DNA from: Paraspadella gotoi
Lineage: Eukaryota; Chaetognatha
DNA length: 64,000 nt
Assembly: GCA_051294375.1 (NCBI GenBank)
Contig: CM119264.1
Span: forward strand, 7,759,301-7,823,300
Direction of reading: 5' to 3'
Shown here: positions 1 through 64,000 of the stretch, in pieces
Numbering within the stretch: position 1 is the stretch's first letter
Layout: each line of letters starts with the position of its first letter
Made by a program: the position numbers and the translations under genes
Notes under the pieces: generated by a model
Seen by the model: the letters and a program-made list of their open reading frames with translations, nothing else
Told to the model about the DNA's origin: nothing
Database searches by the model: none

Positions 1-18
1 CCCCCATATTTCCCACAG

Positions 19-60872
<60,854 letters not shown>

Positions 60873-60876
60873 GTCC

Positions 60877-60911
<35 letters not shown>

Positions 60912-60961
60912 NNNNNNNNNNNNNNNNNNNNNNNNNTTGCCTCTGTGGAAAATTAATAAAT

Positions 60962-61546
60962 GCCTGAGCACGCGCGCAGCTGTATAATCATGACGCGCGG
61001 CGTTCGGTTTTCGGCGTCCATGCGCCGGTCTCAAAGCAGGGACGTCGTGCAGTGTGCGAATGGGTGGCGTCAGGATTTAGAGGAAAATCCTTGACCGAGT
61101 GAAGTCTATTGTGTGAAACTGAATCATCGGCGCTTCTTTATCTTTAATTCTTTATCAGTTTATGTCGTATGTTTTTCTCCTTTTAAATGTCCGTGTCATT
61201 TTGATATGAAGAAATTTCTCTCCAGATATGTCCATTTCGCGGGGTTTTTAGTCTCTACATCCGAGTGACCGGGATATTACATCCCTTACGGATGCTCAAG
61301 GTCTTAGAAAAATTTTATCAAACGGAAAACAACGGACATCAAAAGTTCCACGGGGTTTTTGTTAGCTTTTTTTTTCTTTTAATCCCAGATTGCAAAGGTA
61401 AAATCTTTTTTAAATGACTTCTCTTCAAACTGCTCCGATAGCTGCATCGAGATCTCCTAGCAACGGAACAAAACATTCGAACCGAGGAGGAGCAGGAGGA
61501 AGGTTAGTGTGAAATTTCGGAAATATGGGAAAAAAAAAAATAGACA

Positions 61547-61638
<92 letters not shown>

Positions 61639-62850
61639 TACGAAAGCTATCTGTCTCTTAAGTTTGAATACATATTTCTTTATTCTCTCTCTCTCTCTCT
61701 CTCTGTCAATTTGTCAGTCTGTCGTCGTCGAGTTCATTGAGTAGTCACGGGAAGCGACGAAGGCACCTTGTGCAAACTTGTTTGGCCCGATTATAATCTG
61801 TCTGTATTCTGTTTCCATATATCCATTATAAACCAGCTCTTTGTTCGAAAATGAAAGTTTTAAAGTTAGTTCAAATTTTGTGTTATGCTTACTACTATGA
61901 GTAATATAGTAGCACATGTCGACGCATCGCTTGCTTGCGAATTGATAATTTTTTTTCTTGTTTTTTTTTCAAGAGGAAGTTTTAAAAAAACGATAAGAGA
62001 AAAACCTTTGAAAGGAGAGTGAAAAGCTGAAGGGAAGAAGGGAAGGGAAGAAAGGGAAAAGAGGAAGGAATGGGTGAAAACTTTTTTGTTTTATGCTGTT
62101 GGGGTAAAATAAAAGGAGACGTAAAAGAAAGTAGAGGGAATATCGGAGGAAATAAATGGGATAATTAAAAATTAATCGAATCGAATAAAGGATATAAAAG
62201 AGAGAAAATATTGATATAGGGGTATAGGGTACGCCGCTGAGTACGCCAAGAGAACATAAATTGTAAACGGACTTTCGCCCCAAAATATAAAATAATTTAA
62301 AAAATAAAAACGACTTCAACCATTGACAGGTTTTGTTGCGGAAGAAAAGAGTATTTTTGGGAGGGGATATTCGCCTCGTCCAGAAAGAGAAGGCATCCTG
62401 AACGACGCTATACATAACTCACTTAGAAACGACGCGCTTCATTCTTTTTCAATTCATTCATTGAGGGACGAATAAGACCGATCGAGTTACAAATTATCAC
62501 TGCCCCAGATGCCGCAGTGGCCTGTTATATTTGTTAGAAGTTGGTTTAAACTTGTATGGAGTCATTTCAATTTCTTCGTTTCTCTTTAACTCAGGCGCGC
62601 AAACCTTGGACGGAACGCAACGTCGAGACTGTGATCAATAAACATTTGGGCCCGCGGATGAATCCGCTGTCGATTGGGTCGCCCAGGTGGTGGATGAGAT
62701 GATGAATGAATGAATGATGATTATGATGATGTATGATGATGAGATGATGATGTATGATGTGGGATGTGTAATGATGTAATAGTTCAACGACCACAAATTG
62801 ATAATAGAATTTATAGTTTCTCTCCTCTCTCTCTCTGCTCTTCGCTCTGC

Positions 62851-62899
<49 letters not shown>

Positions 62900-64000
62900 T
62901 CTCTCTCCTTTTAGAACCTGTACTGGAACTGACACTGGTCAGGACACGATCGAAGTCGCGCGGGTGACGGGATCCTCGAGGAAAATTACTCATCAACAAA
63001 AGATCTGGACGAACCTCGAGGAATTGCCGTGCATCCGGTCAAAGGGTAAGTTCAAACGTCCAAAGGTTTAGTTCAAACGTCAAGTTGCGGGCAGAGAGAG
63101 GGGTTCAACAAAGGTCAAATAGCTCCGACCGCTAGAGACGATGGGTTTTTGAAGACTTTGGCTTCACTTACGTCAAAACAATTTGTGCAACGTTTCTACA
63201 AAAAGGGCAATGAGGGCGCAATGCTCAGTTTTGCCATTTCTCTCATTCCTCTCCTCTCCGCTCCCCCTTCTCTCTTCGTCGCGTTCGCCATATTGCCGGA
63301 TCATTTTTCCATTCGGCTTCCGCCAGATGCGAACTCGAACGCAGCGAGGCGACGTCGACTTCCGCCTCGTTGACTTTTCTCCCAGATTCCTTTTTTCGGC
63401 TTCTCGATTCCATTGCCCTTGTCGGGCGACCCTTGTCGGGCGACCCCTCCTTTCTCATTGAGTCTCGCTGATGCCTTCCACTCCGACAATGATCTTTTTT
63501 TTACATTTTTTTTTATCATTTTTTTACTTTACTTCTTTTAACTTTTATTTTTAATTTTTCTTTAATAATTATACCCCATTATTTGAGAGCTCCATCTCTC
63601 GGTTCTCTTTTCAAGCTACGTCCGATCCACAAAGTCATTTCGAACAAAAGCCATTTTCAAGAATGCCTTTTTTTTCGCCCAAGTCCAAATGTTCCAAGTC
63701 GTTTTTTGATTTTCTTTCTTTCTCTTCTTACTCTTAGTCGTAGGAAGGGCCAACTCTGTCGTGGTTTTAAAACGGTTTTTCTCTCCCGACAAGTGTCAAC
63801 AAGAACGACGACAATTCGTATAAATTCATATAAATTTATATCATACAAAAATTGTTGATAATTATTTTTTTATTTTTTTTTTTAATTGTTGATGATGATT
63901 ATGGCATTTTAAAAATTTAATGCCGAAAAATATGAAAAACGGAAATTTTGTTGATAGCACTGTATGAAAATAATTACGTTTTAATATTTTAAAATATAAG
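60962..64000. repeat. Direct noisy copy of about 55871-58922
   Basis: After the 25-N gap at 60912-60936 the sequence repeats, with many indels, the 5' edge of INPP5E, the (GA)n tract, and LRP4 exons Q (about 62596) and R (about 62915), up to the window end. It occupies the place where the last LRP4 exons should follow exon U. Confidence 0.9.

Overview
The window is animal nuclear genomic DNA from an invertebrate I cannot place more precisely. The signs are intron-split genes with GT..AG junctions, extracellular multidomain and ciliary gene families, AT-rich introns around GC-richer exons, and very dense (GA)n/(CT)n, (GAC)n and (AAAG)n microsatellites. No prokaryotic or viral gene is recognised. 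It is a scaffold, not a finished sequence: there are ten N runs, and three of them, all exactly 25 N, are each followed by an indel-rich second copy of sequence found elsewhere in the window.

The backbone is one large plus-strand gene, an LRP4-type low-density-lipoprotein-receptor-related protein. I traced 21 exons from 19 to 60872. They encode the second half of beta-propeller 1, EGF, propeller 2, EGF, propeller 3, EGF and propeller 4. The 5' end (LDLa repeats, first half of propeller 1) and the 3' end (last EGF, membrane segment, tail) lie outside. Exon phases agree throughout except at two sites that carry probable 1-2 base indels (6285-6534 and about 8334).

Two giant introns of this gene host other genes, all on the minus strand. 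Intron 8392-33931 holds: (i) a four-exon, 164-residue, probably GPI-anchored protein with a PAN/Apple-like cysteine pattern (14194-10414); (ii) an intronless 223-residue ORF matching only the N-terminal TMD0 of MRP/ABCC transporters (17931-17260); (iii) a seven-exon type II membrane protein with EGF-like domains (32703-18964), whose phases match perfectly across two assembly gaps. Intron 37203-57475 holds a WDR31 orthologue (45057-39299, partly hidden in gaps) and an INPP5E orthologue (55963-52255), ending in a CaaX box. Both are cilium-associated families.

Duplicated segments: 20046-24356 is an inverted noisy copy of about 15100-19258; 46100-49245 is an inverted noisy copy of about 51880-54620 (INPP5E); 60962-64000 is a direct noisy copy of about 55871-58922; 19271-19586 is an exact copy of 18858-19173. 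The splice phases of the EGF-like gene show that 18964-19148 is the properly placed copy of its last exon, so the inverted block is most simply a mis-oriented long-read extension. Gene-free parts are dominated by microsatellites, several minisatellites, a tRNA/SINE-like segment and a short dispersed repeat.
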